Positions 23,321-32,229 of a stretch of DNA of 49,479 nucleotides are shown here, one piece after another. The notes under the pieces are model-generated. The model had not been told where the DNA came from. It did not search any database and saw only the letters and a list, made by a program, of their open reading frames with translations. This stretch comes from Clostridia bacterium (lineage in GTDB: Bacteria > Bacillota > Clostridia > Oscillospirales > CAG-272). The translations under genes and the position numbers were made by a program. Location of the stretch: assembly GCA_017407835.1 (NCBI GenBank), contig JAFQVV010000030.1:1-49479 (forward strand), in the 5' to 3' direction. Numbering within the stretch: position 1 is the stretch's first letter; every line of letters begins with the position of its first letter.

Positions 23321-25459
23321 TTAGGAAACCTGCTCAATCAACCGCATCTCCACCTGATGCGAAGAAATATCAGCGCTTTCTATCCGCACACGCACGCAAT
23401 CGCCGACACGGTAGATTCGACTGCCGCAGGTGAGCCGGTAGTTTTTCTCATCAAAGACAAAGAATCCGTCCAAGCTTGTGATGGGAATCAATCCCTCACA
23501 GGTGTTTTCCAGTTCTGCAAACAGTCCAAACCCCGCCACCGACGTAATGCGGGCATCGAAAACCTCGCCCACGTGTGCCGACAGGTAGATGGTCTTGTAC
23601 AGATCCTCAATCTCACGCTCTGCCATCAGTGCACGCAGCTCATTTTCGCTGGACGCCTTTGCTGCGTGCTCGGCAAAGGATGTCAGCCGATCAAGCTCCC
23701 GCCCCGCTGCCTTGCCCGACAGCGCGGCGCGAATGATGCGGTGCACCGCCAGATCGGGATAACGGCGAATGGGTGAGGTAAAGTGGCAATATTGCGCGAT
23801 GCCAAGCCCAAAATGCCCCAGCGGCTGCGTGGCATAGCGCGCCTTCTGCAGCGAACGCAGGAGAACAATCGATACTGCATCCGCCATGTCTCGCTCGGCG
23901 GCAGCCGAGAGCACACGGCGCAAATCGGCAGCAAGCGCAGTCGGCTCAAGGCTTCCCTGCCCCAGCCGTCCCACGGGCAGCCCCAGTCCCATTGCATATT
24001 CAGCAAACGCCTGCATCTTTTCGGCCAGCGGCTTCTCGTGCACACGGTATACACAGGGCAGTCCGCGATCGCTCAGCCAGCGCGCCACACCTTCGTTTGC
24101 GGCGAGCATAAACTGCTCAATCATCCGCTCGGCATCACCGCGCTCACGGCGGATGATGTCAACCGGCTCGCCCTGCTCATCAACAATAATTTTTGCCTCG
24201 GCCATATCCAGCTCAAGCGCACCTCTCGATGCAGCGCGAGCGGCAAGCAGGCGGTAGAGCTCCCGCATATCCGCCAACGTCGGCAGAACTGCGGCATATT
24301 TCCCGGCAAATTCGGACTTCTCTCCCCATGCAAAAAGATCATTGACCTCGCTGTACACGCCCCGCACGTTGGAGCGAATAATCGACTGCACAATCTCACA
24401 TCCGCGCAAACTTCCATCCGGGGCAAGGTCAAGCAGTGCCGACATCGCATAGCGATTCACACCGCCGTTGAGCGAACAGCATCCGTTGGAAAGAGCCACC
24501 GGCAGCATCGGCACCACCTGATCGGTAAAATAGACACTGGTGCCCCGCGCCATTGCCTCGCGGTCAATGGCAGAACCTGACCTGACATAATACGACACAT
24601 CCGCGATGTGCACACCGAGCTGCCAGCCCTGCTCGGTTCGTTTGAGTGAGATAGCATCATCCAGATCCTTGGCATCGGCAGAATCAATGGTAAAGATGAT
24701 GTCGCCCCGCAGATCAACTCGTCCCCGCGACGTAATGCGTCTGGCGGCAACCTCCTCCGCCTCGGTAAGCACATCGTCGGGGAAGATAGTGGGAATCTCA
24801 TGGGAGAAGAGGATCGCGGCATAATTGGCAGCCCGCGACTCTTTCGCACCGAAAATGCGCAGAACTCGACCGCGTGCGACATGTTCTCCCGTCGGATAAT
24901 CGGTCAGCTCGAGCAAGATTTTATCTCCCCGCACGGCACCGAAAGAATCGGCAGAGGAAATCTCAATCTCGAAGGCAAACTTCTTATTTTCGGGCACCGC
25001 ATACAGACGGCGCACCGTTTTGCGGCCGCGAATATGCGCTTCCACGCAAAACTCGGCAATCAAGGTTGTTGTGCGGCGTTCGATCACTTCAACCACAGCT
25101 GCTTCATTCCGCTCGTTTTCGCCGCCGAATTTCTTCTTTGATTCTGCGCGATAAGAAACGAGGTCGCCGTCAATTGCTCCCCCTGTCATACATGCGGGAA
25201 CAAAAAGATCTTCGGCAGGCGCATTTTCTTGAGATACCTCAGGCGTGATAAAGCCAAATCCGCGCGAAGTCCCGTGAAATATTCCACGGCAAACAGGTGA
25301 ATCGGGGAAAGCCCGCCGTGAAGATGGATGCCGATGCCCGCCCATCCGTACCGACGTCTGCTTATGTCCTCCCCCACCACGGTGATTGCGGCGGGATCTT
25401 TCGGTTTTATTTTTGTTTTTTCGGCTTGCCTTGTGGGCAAACGATGTTTTTTTTGCCAT
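23321..25459 (-). CDS. rnr: Ribonuclease R
   Basis: A 712-residue 3'-to-5' exoribonuclease of the RNB family, used in mRNA and rRNA decay. A very basic His/Lys/Arg-rich N-terminus is followed by cold-shock-like domains (FHGTSRGFGFITPE near residue 65). The catalytic RNB domain has the acidic DSADAKDLDDAISL segment and HFTSPIRRYPDL. A C-terminal S1 domain (about 630-705) closes the chain. Start at 25459. It follows secG by 115 bases, the common secG-rnr order; smpB, often next, is not here. Confidence 0.95.
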   Translation of the reverse strand: MAKKTSFAHKASRKNKNKTERSRRNHRGGGGHKQTSVRMGGHRHPSSRRAFPDSPVCRGIFHGTSRGFGFITPEVSQENAPAEDLFVPACMTGGAIDGDLVSYRAESKKKFGGENERNEAAVVEVIERRTTTLIAEFCVEAHIRGRKTVRRLYAVPENKKFAFEIEISSADSFGAVRGDKILLELTDYPTGEHVARGRVLRIFGAKESRAANYAAILFSHEIPTIFPDDVLTEAEEVAARRITSRGRVDLRGDIIFTIDSADAKDLDDAISLKRTEQGWQLGVHIADVSYYVRSGSAIDREAMARGTSVYFTDQVVPMLPVALSNGCCSLNGGVNRYAMSALLDLAPDGSLRGCEIVQSIIRSNVRGVYSEVNDLFAWGEKSEFAGKYAAVLPTLADMRELYRLLAARAASRGALELDMAEAKIIVDEQGEPVDIIRRERGDAERMIEQFMLAANEGVARWLSDRGLPCVYRVHEKPLAEKMQAFAEYAMGLGLPVGRLGQGSLEPTALAADLRRVLSAAAERDMADAVSIVLLRSLQKARYATQPLGHFGLGIAQYCHFTSPIRRYPDLAVHRIIRAALSGKAAGRELDRLTSFAEHAAKASSENELRALMAEREIEDLYKTIYLSAHVGEVFDARITSVAGFGLFAELENTCEGLIPITSLDGFFVFDEKNYRLTCGSRIYRVGDCVRVRIESADISSHQVEMRLIEQVS

Positions 25460-25510
25460 AAACAGTTCCTTTATATCAGATATATTTTTCTTTTTCCAAA
25501 CGAACGCAAA

Positions 25511-25544
25511 AGCCGCTTTTGGATAAGCATACCCAAAAGCGGCT
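25511..25544 (-). terminator. Hairpin between secG and rnr
   Basis: A stem of about 13 bp (arms AGCCGCTTTTGG and its complement, 25511-25544) is followed on the minus strand by TTTGCGTT. It may reduce transcription from secG into rnr or protect the secG transcript end. Confidence 0.55.
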
Positions 25545-25573
25545 ATGTCATGCCGAAAAATCCGAAGATAAAC

Positions 25574-25819
25574 TTACAGACCCTGGATAATATACATGAC
25601 CATGACCAGCACAGCAAAAACAATGGCAACGATCGTTGTCACCTTGGAGAGCATCTTATCCATCGTGCTTGCCTTTTCCTTGCCGAAGAAGGTCTCAGCA
25701 CCGCCGGCAATGGTGCCGGACAGACGCTTGTCCTTACCGGATTGCATCAGAATGGCAACAACAAGGAAAATTGCCATGATCAGAAGAATGATCCCCATAA
25801 TAATCTCAAAGATATTCAT
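25574..25819 (-). CDS. secG: Preprotein translocase subunit SecG
   Basis: An 81-residue membrane protein with two helices (about 4-26 and 59-79) and the conserved linker QSGKDKRLSGTIAGGAETFFGK, which identifies SecG. It is an accessory subunit of the SecYEG channel. The start at 25819 gives the N-terminus expected for the family; an alternative ATG at 25837 would add six residues and its ribosome site would be too close. Promoter at 25945-25973. Confidence 0.93.
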   Translation of the reverse strand: MNIFEIIMGIILLIMAIFLVVAILMQSGKDKRLSGTIAGGAETFFGKEKASTMDKMLSKVTTIVAIVFAVLVMVMYIIQGL

Positions 25820-25944
25820 AATCGCGTAAAACTCCATTTCTCCGCCGCACATCTATCACAAATCTCAACGATTACTTCCGACGGAGAAGCAATCGCGCTC
25901 ATATGCGGACAATTCCGCACACGCAAAAAAACTGACGTATGGTT

Positions 25945-25973
25945 ATTATAGCACAACCGCACGACGATTGCAA
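25945..25973 (-). promoter_or_regulatory. Promoter of secG-rnr
   Basis: Minus strand: TTGCAA (25968-25973), 17-bp spacer ending in TTGTGC, TATAAT (25945-25950). The leader before secG is about 115 bases and contains a small TGCGGA...TCCGCA hairpin. Confidence 0.8.
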
Positions 25974-26015
25974 GAGGGTTCTTGCATTTTTTTGAAATTT
26001 TTTCGTCAATCTGTT

Positions 26016-26044
26016 GACATTCGCCGCAAATTGCGGTATACTAT
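26016..26044 (+). promoter_or_regulatory. Promoter of tRNA-Gly
   Basis: TTGACA (26016-26021), 17-bp spacer ending in TTGCGG, TACTAT (26039-26044). The tRNA begins ten bases after the -10. Confidence 0.75.
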
Positions 26045-26053
26045 ATACTGTTC

Positions 26054-26127
26054 GCAGGCGTAGTCTAGTGGTAAAACCCCAGCTTCCCAAGCTGGTGCTG
26101 CGGGTTCGATTCCCGTCGCCTGCTCCA
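26054..26127 (+). tRNA. tRNA-Gly (anticodon CCC)
   Basis: A full cloverleaf: acceptor GCAGGCG pairs with CGCCTGC (26117-26123), followed by discriminator T and an encoded CCA. The anticodon stem CCAGC/GCTGG encloses the loop TTCCCAA with anticodon CCC at 26086-26088. The T-arm has GGGTTCGATTCCC. It reads GGG codons. Single-gene unit with promoter and terminator. Confidence 0.95.
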
Positions 26128-26130
26128 GAG

Positions 26131-26175
26131 GCAGTGCCGATACCCAATCTTGGGTGTCGGCACTGCTGCTTTTTT
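26131..26175 (+). terminator. Intrinsic terminator of tRNA-Gly
   Basis: A hairpin of about 16 bp (26131-26166) is followed by TGCTTTTTT. It starts three bases after the tRNA CCA. Confidence 0.88.
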
Positions 26176-26214
26176 GTTTTCCGCACAGAATTAAGGTTAA
26201 ATATTGTGATTTGG

Positions 26215-26253
26215 CAAAAAAAGACGGGAGGAATTCTTCCTCCCGTCTTTTTT
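26215..26253. terminator. Bidirectional terminator after the long sigma factor gene
   Basis: The inverted repeat AAGACGGGAGGAA/TTCCTCCCGTCTT (26221-26249) is flanked by an A-run on the left and a T-run on the right, so it works on either strand. It lies just after the stop of the gene at 26257-27900. Confidence 0.85.
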
Positions 26254-26256
26254 GCG

Positions 26257-27900
26257 TCATGCCTCCCGATAATGAACACAAATGATCGGTGTCTCCCCAA
26301 TCCGGACGGGATAGGGCAGCAGACCCTCCTCGGCAATGGCAAGCAGCTGAGCTGCGGTGTATGCGCCAAGTGCACCCTCCCCTGAGAACTGCTCCCGACA
26401 GTCCACATGAGCGGGAACCCGGTTGGCATACCCCGCCCGACAGGTCGAGAGCGGCCCCTCCAACAAGCCATACAGCCGCTTCCCTCCCTCGTCAATGGCA
26501 CTCTCCCATTCCTTTGCCGCCGCGAAGGTGAGGGCGGGGATGTCAAGCCGCACCCGGCCGTCTCCCTCCCGCCGCAGGATGTGCAGCGCCTCAAACTCGG
26601 GAATCAGCTCGTATATATGCGGATTTTCCGGTCGAATGGCGGGGTTGAGAAAGGATGCATACAAGCGTGCGGCATCCTGCAGGGTGCAGGTGTAGGGGAA
26701 TCGGCCGTAGGCAAAATGGGCATCCCCGAATACCGACTGAAAATCGCTGAGCCGAACGTCGTTTTTCCCTGCATCCCGCCCCCAGCTGACCTGTGCAGGT
26801 CCCGAGGTCACATAGCGGGGATCCACCATCCTCGTCTCGTCCTCCACCGTGGCCAATGCCAGCCAGCGCCCACCGTTTGGACGCTCCGGAATGTCTCGGT
26901 AGGGCAGATCACCTTCAACACGCCACTTGACCTTCATGAGCATCTTCATCAATGTATGGAGCAGCAGTGTCACCCGCTGTTTCTCGGTCATGGCAGCGTA
27001 CTCCTCTCCATCTGTCAGGGGGCAGATCAAGGACCAAGCCGCCTCCCACACCCGAGGAGCCAGCTCTGCCGCAATCTTCTCTTGGGCGGGAATATCCCCG
27101 AAAGCCGCGCTCCTCTCCTGCATAAAGCAGCGGGTAAAGACAAGCCCGCCCTCGGTTCGCCCCATCAGCTCCCCCTCCACCAGCTTGCAAACCAAAGGCT
27201 CTACGTAAGCTGCGGGCATCCCCATGGTGTCGGCAATCTGCCGAAGCGAAATCGGCTTTTCATAGGCCAACCAGAGAATGTTGCTCTCAATTGCCGAGCC
27301 TACCAGCGAAAAAGGCTCGTTCCGCAGCCCAAGCCCCCCCCAGATGCCAAGACCGATCTTTTTCGGTGCATAAGAAATCCGCGCGTATTTTTCCATTTTA
27401 TTTAATCCCTCTCTGATTTGTGTCCGAGCACCAAAGAGCCGCGATTTCACCGTTCCCTCAGCTATCCCCAAGTCGCGGGCGATCCGCTCCACCGACTGTC
27501 CGTCCATGTAGTACCGCACCGTCACCTCCCGAGAGATGCCGATCAACCTGCCCACCTCGCGACGAACCGAAGCATACTCCTCCGAGCGTACCAGCTCCTC
27601 CTGCCGTTCGCCGAGGAGATCCTGCGTGTCTGCCAATTCTCCTCCGGGGAACTGCACAACGCGATTCCGATACTTCCGTCTGAGGAACTCGTTGTATTTG
27701 TTTTTCATTACTGCAGAAAGAAAAGCACGCGGATATTCCACTGTTTCGCCCGCTTCCCATTTCATCAGCAAGACCAGCATACTGTCCATCACCAGCCCGT
27801 CCACATCCTCAGCATCCCGATAACGGGTGGCTGCCAGCGCATAGAGATCGTGCAGGTATTCGGCGCACAGCTGCTCTCTGTTCTCATTTTTCTCCATCAT
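26257..27900 (-). CDS. ECF-like sigma factor with a 370-residue C-terminal extension
   Basis: A 547-residue protein. The first 165 residues look like an ECF-type sigma factor: region 2 at about 10-80 (ending in FLSAVMKNKYNEFLRRK) and region 4 at about 110-165, with a helix-turn-helix SVERIARDLGIAEGTVKSR (136-154). A second helix-turn-helix-like segment follows at about 208-257 (ISLRQIADTMGMPAAYVEPLV), resembling a winged helix. The remaining 290 residues are soluble and not recognised; they contain WRVEGDLPYRDIPERP and end with a segment LLPYPVRIGETPIICVHY. ECF factors are usually about 170-200 residues. The start at 27900 has AAGGAGGT upstream. No anti-sigma gene is adjacent, so the extension may be the sensor. 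Confidence 0.8.
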   Translation of the reverse strand: MMEKNENREQLCAEYLHDLYALAATRYRDAEDVDGLVMDSMLVLLMKWEAGETVEYPRAFLSAVMKNKYNEFLRRKYRNRVVQFPGGELADTQDLLGERQEELVRSEEYASVRREVGRLIGISREVTVRYYMDGQSVERIARDLGIAEGTVKSRLFGARTQIREGLNKMEKYARISYAPKKIGLGIWGGLGLRNEPFSLVGSAIESNILWLAYEKPISLRQIADTMGMPAAYVEPLVCKLVEGELMGRTEGGLVFTRCFMQERSAAFGDIPAQEKIAAELAPRVWEAAWSLICPLTDGEEYAAMTEKQRVTLLLHTLMKMLMKVKWRVEGDLPYRDIPERPNGGRWLALATVEDETRMVDPRYVTSGPAQVSWGRDAGKNDVRLSDFQSVFGDAHFAYGRFPYTCTLQDAARLYASFLNPAIRPENPHIYELIPEFEALHILRREGDGRVRLDIPALTFAAAKEWESAIDEGGKRLYGLLEGPLSTCRAGYANRVPAHVDCREQFSGEGALGAYTAAQLLAIAEEGLLPYPVRIGETPIICVHYREA

Positions 27901-27997
27901 TAAGGGACCTCCTTTCTGCCCCGTGGGGCTGTATTCACCCATTTAGTTGCAGAAAATCGCTGCGGTTCACAATTTAAGAAAAATTTTTCTCTCATCC

Positions 27998-28030
27998 AAA
28001 AACAGGGAGATGCGTCTCGGCATCTCCCTG
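27998..28030 (-). terminator. Intrinsic terminator of ftsH
   Basis: Arms CAGGGAGATG and CATCTCCCTG (28003-28012, 28021-28030) with an 8-nt loop are followed on the minus strand by TTTTT (27998-28002). It ends the yybS-ftsH operon, about 55 bases after ftsH. Confidence 0.85.
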
Positions 28031-28086
28031 CTGCACCTTATTCGTCTTTTCTGTTGCCGCGCTCACTTGCGCGACAACCCCTTGTT

Positions 28087-30129
28087 TTATTTGTCGTCTT
28101 TGTCGTCTTTATAGGTCCCCGATACGGGATCGAAGCGGCGGCGCTGCTCTTCAAGCTGCGCTCTCTCCTCTTCCTCACGGCGGCGTTTCTCCGCTTCATC
28201 GCGCTTGGCTTTGGCGGCGTTTTCTTCCTCGCTCTTGCGCTTCTTCTCAGCGACCATCGCCTCAAGCTCCTCCACGGTGGGATTGCCTTCCATCACAGCG
28301 GCAAACTGTTCGCCATCCATGATTTCATTCTTGAACAGGAACTGCGCCACAAAATGCAGCTTATCCATATTTTCTTGAAGCAGTTTCATTGCGCGGTCAT
28401 ACGCATCGGTCACAATGCGTTTAATTTCGGCGTCAATGCGCGCGGCAGTATCCTCCGAATAGTCGCGGGTTGCGCTGAAGTCGCGGCCGAGGAATACCTC
28501 CCCGTCATGATCCGAGCCGTAAACAATCGGACCAAGGGTATCGCTCATACCGTATTTGGTCACCATGCTCCGCGCGATCGCCGTTGCACGCTGAATATCG
28601 TTCGACGCACCCGTAGAGATGTCGCCCAAGATCAGCTTCTCGGCAACACGGCCACCCAAAAGCCCCAGAATATCGGTTTCCATATCGCCCTTGGAGCGGT
28701 AGGAGCGATCCTCTTTCGGCAGAGACAGGGTATATCCGCCTGCACGACCGGCGGGAATAATCGAAATCTGATGCACGCTCTCCGATTCATCGGACAAATA
28801 GCCCACAATGGCATGACCTGCTTCGTGGTAAGCCGTCAGTTTGCGCTCTTTCTCGGAGACAACCTTCGACTTCTTGGCAGGACCGACAATCACCTTGGTA
28901 AAGGCTTCTTCGATATCGTTCATACCGATCAGCGACTTGCCCTTGCGTGCCGCCAGCAGAGCCGCCTCATTGAGCAGGTTGGCAAGATCGGCGCCGGTGA
29001 AGCCGATGGTCGACTTGGCGATAACCGACAGATCAACCTCTGCCTCAAGCGGCTTGTTCTTGGCATGGACCTTGAGGATATCCTCACGGCCCTTGATATC
29101 GGGATAGTTGACCGTGATCTGACGGTCAAAGCGACCGGGACGAAGGAGTGCGGGGTCGAGAATATCGGGGCGGTTGGTTGCCGCCATCACAATAATGCCG
29201 TCGTTGGAGCCAAAACCGTCCATTTCAACGAGCAACTGGTTAAGGGTCTGCTCGCGCTCATCATGGCCGCCGCCAAGACCTGCGCCGCGGTGACGGCCCA
29301 CAGCGTCAATCTCATCAATGAAGATGATGGACGCCGGGCTCTTCTTTGCCGTGTCAAAGAGATCGCGGACACGCGATGCACCGACACCGACATACATTTC
29401 CACAAAATCAGAACCGGAGATGGAGTAGAAGGGAACGCCGGCCTCACCTGCAACCGCCTTTGCCAGCAGGGTTTTACCCGTACCAGGAGGGCCCACAAGC
29501 AGTACGCCGTGCGGGATTTTCGCCCCCAGCTTGGTAAACTGCGCGGGATCCTTGAGGAATTCCACAACTTCTTCAAGCTCCGCCTTCTCCTCATCCGCGC
29601 CCGCCACATCCTTGAAGCGGACCGGGTTTTTATCGGCGGATGCAAGACGAGCCTTCGACTTGCCGAAGGAATTGATCTTACCGCCTCCGCCCTTGCCGCC
29701 CATGCTCTGGTTGACCATAAAGAACCAAAGGCCGATGCAGAGACCGATGATCAGAATATAAGGCAGGAAATTCAGCCAAGGGGAGATAACAGGGGGAGCC
29801 ACGTAATCATAATCGGTGAGCACACCGCGCTCCCGCTGATCACGGATGGTATCACCCAAATCCGCATAAAACAGATTGATGTCGCGCAGGTTATAGGACA
29901 ACTCCACGCTGACCTCTTTTCCATCGCTTGTTGTTTCTTTGACCTTCATGGTCAGGACATTATCGTCATCAATGACAAAACTGCTGACCTGCTCGTTCTC
30001 GAAATACGCCACGATATCCGAATACTGCAGCTTGGGCATGGCCCCACGCGAAAGCATGAAACTCAGCATAAAGATAATCGCCGCGATGAGCACGATATAG
30101 AAGACGATAATTTTGAAATTGACTTTCAT
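28087..30129 (-). CDS. ftsH: ATP-dependent membrane zinc protease FtsH
   Basis: A 680-residue membrane protease that unfolds and degrades membrane and cytosolic proteins as a hexamer. Two membrane helices lie at about 5-25 and 118-139, with an external domain between. The AAA domain has Walker A GPPGTGKT (213-220) and Walker B IFIDEID (269-275), with arginines in [11 protein letters not shown]. The protease zinc motif HEAGH is at 435-439. The C-terminal 60 residues are a highly charged coiled-coil-like tail. It lies downstream of hpt, the common tilS-hpt-ftsH order. Confidence 0.97.
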   Translation of the reverse strand: MKVNFKIIVFYIVLIAAIIFMLSFMLSRGAMPKLQYSDIVAYFENEQVSSFVIDDDNVLTMKVKETTSDGKEVSVELSYNLRDINLFYADLGDTIRDQRERGVLTDYDYVAPPVISPWLNFLPYILIIGLCIGLWFFMVNQSMGGKGGGGKINSFGKSKARLASADKNPVRFKDVAGADEEKAELEEVVEFLKDPAQFTKLGAKIPHGVLLVGPPGTGKTLLAKAVAGEAGVPFYSISGSDFVEMYVGVGASRVRDLFDTAKKSPASIIFIDEIDAVGRHRGAGLGGGHDEREQTLNQLLVEMDGFGSNDGIIVMAATNRPDILDPALLRPGRFDRQITVNYPDIKGREDILKVHAKNKPLEAEVDLSVIAKSTIGFTGADLANLLNEAALLAARKGKSLIGMNDIEEAFTKVIVGPAKKSKVVSEKERKLTAYHEAGHAIVGYLSDESESVHQISIIPAGRAGGYTLSLPKEDRSYRSKGDMETDILGLLGGRVAEKLILGDISTGASNDIQRATAIARSMVTKYGMSDTLGPIVYGSDHDGEVFLGRDFSATRDYSEDTAARIDAEIKRIVTDAYDRAMKLLQENMDKLHFVAQFLFKNEIMDGEQFAAVMEGNPTVEELEAMVAEKKRKSEEENAAKAKRDEAEKRRREEEERAQLEEQRRRFDPVSGTYKDDKDDK

Positions 30130-30254
30130 TCAAACCTCCCCTCGTCGGCACACAGCCGAACGTGATGATACAATATAAGTTATTATGCCGCGCAATATGC
30201 GCATCATGCGAGCCGCCGCAAGACAGCGGACCGCAAATTTTTTCAAATTTATTT

Positions 30255-30812
30255 TTATTTGCTGTAAACCGCCGGAGACAGAACCCCAACATAAGGCAGT
30301 GCACGATACTGCTCGTCATAATCAAGCCCGTAGCCCACGACAAACTCATCGGGAATAACCTGTCCCACATAATCGGGGTAAAAATCGCGCAAATTTTCAT
30401 CCCGACGGTCGGGCTTGTCAAGCATTGTACAGGTCTTGACGCTGTGCGCCCCCTTCAGGCGCAAATACTCTATGAGATAGGACAGCGTACGTCCGCTGTC
30501 GATGATATCTTCAACCACAATAATGTCCACATCGGGCAGATCCTTGCGATGGAGATCGAGAAGAATATTCACCTGTCCGCTGGATGCTGTCCCCGAGCCA
30601 TAGGAAGAAACCTTCATAAAATCAATCTCCACGGGAAGCGTGATTTTCTTCATCAAATCTCCCATAAAGACCACCGAACCTTTGAGAATACAAAGCAAAA
30701 GCAGCTTGTGCCCCGTGTTTTGATAGTCGCGGTCGATCTCGGCGGCAATGCGCGTAGTGATACGATCGATTTCTTCTTCGTTGACCAGGATCTTGAGAAT
30801 GTTGGCGTTCAT
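30255..30812 (-). CDS. hpt: Hypoxanthine phosphoribosyltransferase
   Basis: A 185-residue purine salvage enzyme joining hypoxanthine or guanine with PRPP. The PRPP signature VVEDIIDSGRTL and the flexible-loop KVSSYGSGTASSG are both present, as is the base-site segment DEFVVGYGLDYDEQYR. The start at 30812 is chosen because GAAAGGATAA is correctly spaced and the start gives the family length; a longer reading would overlap tilS. Between tilS and ftsH as in most Firmicutes. Confidence 0.96.
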   Translation of the reverse strand: MNANILKILVNEEEIDRITTRIAAEIDRDYQNTGHKLLLLCILKGSVVFMGDLMKKITLPVEIDFMKVSSYGSGTASSGQVNILLDLHRKDLPDVDIIVVEDIIDSGRTLSYLIEYLRLKGAHSVKTCTMLDKPDRRDENLRDFYPDYVGQVIPDEFVVGYGLDYDEQYRALPYVGVLSPAVYSK

Positions 30813-30828
30813 ATTGTTTATCCTTTCC

Positions 30829-32229
30829 TTATTCCGACTTCCGCATCGGCGGCGACGGGTATGCCACCGCGACAGCAAAATTTCCGTCTGACAGTCCGTC
30901 GCGCAGACCGACAGCAGGCAAAAACACAATTCCCTCCTCGTCGCAGAGGATGGGCAGGCGGTCGCGCAGCTCGATGGGTACGCGCGCCGTCGAGAGCAGT
31001 TTCTTCACACTGCGGTGATGACCGCCCATCAAAATCCGATCGCCCGACGCACGGGTACGCCAATAGGGCTTTCCGATTATTTTATCAAAATTTAACTGCC
31101 GAGTGATAAATAATCTGTAAATATTTGTCTCACAGAGCCAATTATTTTCTTTTTTCTGCATTTCTTCGGCAGAGAGAAGCCACACAACCGCCCCCAGCTC
31201 GTCAAATACCGTCTCACCGCACACCGCCTCCGCTCGCCAATCTGCGGGAATCGCAGGCAGCCGCACACCGTCGGGCAGAAAGGCAAGCACGCCTCCCTCC
31301 AGCCGCGCACGCACAGACGCCGGCAGGGAGACCTCGCCCACCCCCGTTGGTTGGACAAGCAGCCGGTCGATTGCGACAAAATGCGTCTGCTCCAGCATCC
31401 CTTCTCCGCCGCAGGCATTGAACAGCCGCACATACAGCCGCCGCCGCATTGCCGTCGGCTGCGCGGCAAGCCACGCCGCATCGGCTTGATCGGGCGCAGG
31501 CAAACTGCGCCAAAGCCGCTCGGCGGCATCGGCAAGATATGCCTCATCGGCGCGCAGCGCCTCGGCAGTGTCGGCTGCACGGCGAAGCAACGCGGGATTA
31601 CAGTCTGCCAGCACAGGCAGTACCTCGGCGCGCAGACGGTTGCGCAGGTATACTGTGTCAGCATTGGTTTCATCGGTTAAGTAAGTCAATCCGCGCTCGG
31701 CGAGATATGCCTCAAGCTCAGCGCGGGATGCCCGCAGAAAAGGGCGCAGCAAGAGTCCGCCGCCGAATGGGCGCATGGGCGGAATACCGCACAGCCCTCG
31801 CAGTCCACTCCCCCGCGTCAGCCGCATGAGCATGGTTTCAAGGTTATCCTCCGCCTGATGGGCAGTGATGAGGGCGGCATAGCCGTGCTCCGCCATCAGC
31901 TCGGCGAAAAACGCATATCTGACCTCCCGCGCCGCCTCTTCCAAGCCCTTGCCGCTGACCGCCAGCGCAGGCACATCCACACGTCGGGTATGGAAAGCGA
32001 CACCTGATTCAGCACAGATCGCTGCACAGAAGTCGGCATCCTCAGCTGAGCGGGGACGAATAGCATGGTCAAGATGTGCCGCCCCAAGCGGCCTGCCGAC
32101 CGCCGCGCAGTGCTCGGCCAGCACGGCCAGCGCCGCACGGGAATCGCCGCCCCCCGAGAGTGCCAGCAGAACAGGCACCCCCGACGGCAGATTGTCTTCA
32201 ATCAGCGAAGCATCAAAGTGCGCAAACAT
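30829..32229 (-). CDS. tilS: tRNA(Ile)-lysidine synthase
   Basis: A 466-residue enzyme that converts C34 of the CAU tRNA-Ile to lysidine, letting it read AUA codons. The ATP pyrophosphatase motif SGGGDSRAAL is at about residue 25-34, slightly degenerate from SGGxDSxAL but with the key Ser, Gly and Asp. Other family signs are AAHLDHAIRP, LITAHQAEDNLETMLMRLTRGSG and a C-terminal domain ending near 460. It shares one base with the dnaB stop (TGATG), which fixes the ATG at 32229. Confidence 0.95.
   Translation of the reverse strand: MFAHFDASLIEDNLPSGVPVLLALSGGGDSRAALAVLAEHCAAVGRPLGAAHLDHAIRPRSAEDADFCAAICAESGVAFHTRRVDVPALAVSGKGLEEAAREVRYAFFAELMAEHGYAALITAHQAEDNLETMLMRLTRGSGLRGLCGIPPMRPFGGGLLLRPFLRASRAELEAYLAERGLTYLTDETNADTVYLRNRLRAEVLPVLADCNPALLRRAADTAEALRADEAYLADAAERLWRSLPAPDQADAAWLAAQPTAMRRRLYVRLFNACGGEGMLEQTHFVAIDRLLVQPTGVGEVSLPASVRARLEGGVLAFLPDGVRLPAIPADWRAEAVCGETVFDELGAVVWLLSAEEMQKKENNWLCETNIYRLFITRQLNFDKIIGKPYWRTRASGDRILMGGHHRSVKKLLSTARVPIELRDRLPILCDEEGIVFLPAVGLRDGLSDGNFAVAVAYPSPPMRKSE

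Noticed and set aside
26006..26281. Frames running through tRNA-Gly and its terminator
   Set aside because: They cross the tRNA, its promoter and two terminators, so they cannot be genes.
27905..27990. Possible sigma-specific promoter (GTGAACC-type) before the long sigma factor gene
   Set aside because: A motif like TTGTGAACC is present, but no matching -10 element is convincing, so no promoter was called.
28054..30165. Plus-strand open frame of 703 codons opposite ftsH
   Set aside because: Antisense shadow of ftsH; the translated sequence shows no family motif, while the minus strand has all FtsH motifs.
30130..30254. Promoter in the interval between hpt and ftsH
   Set aside because: TATA-like boxes are present, but none has a -35 at proper spacing; co-transcription with hpt is simpler.
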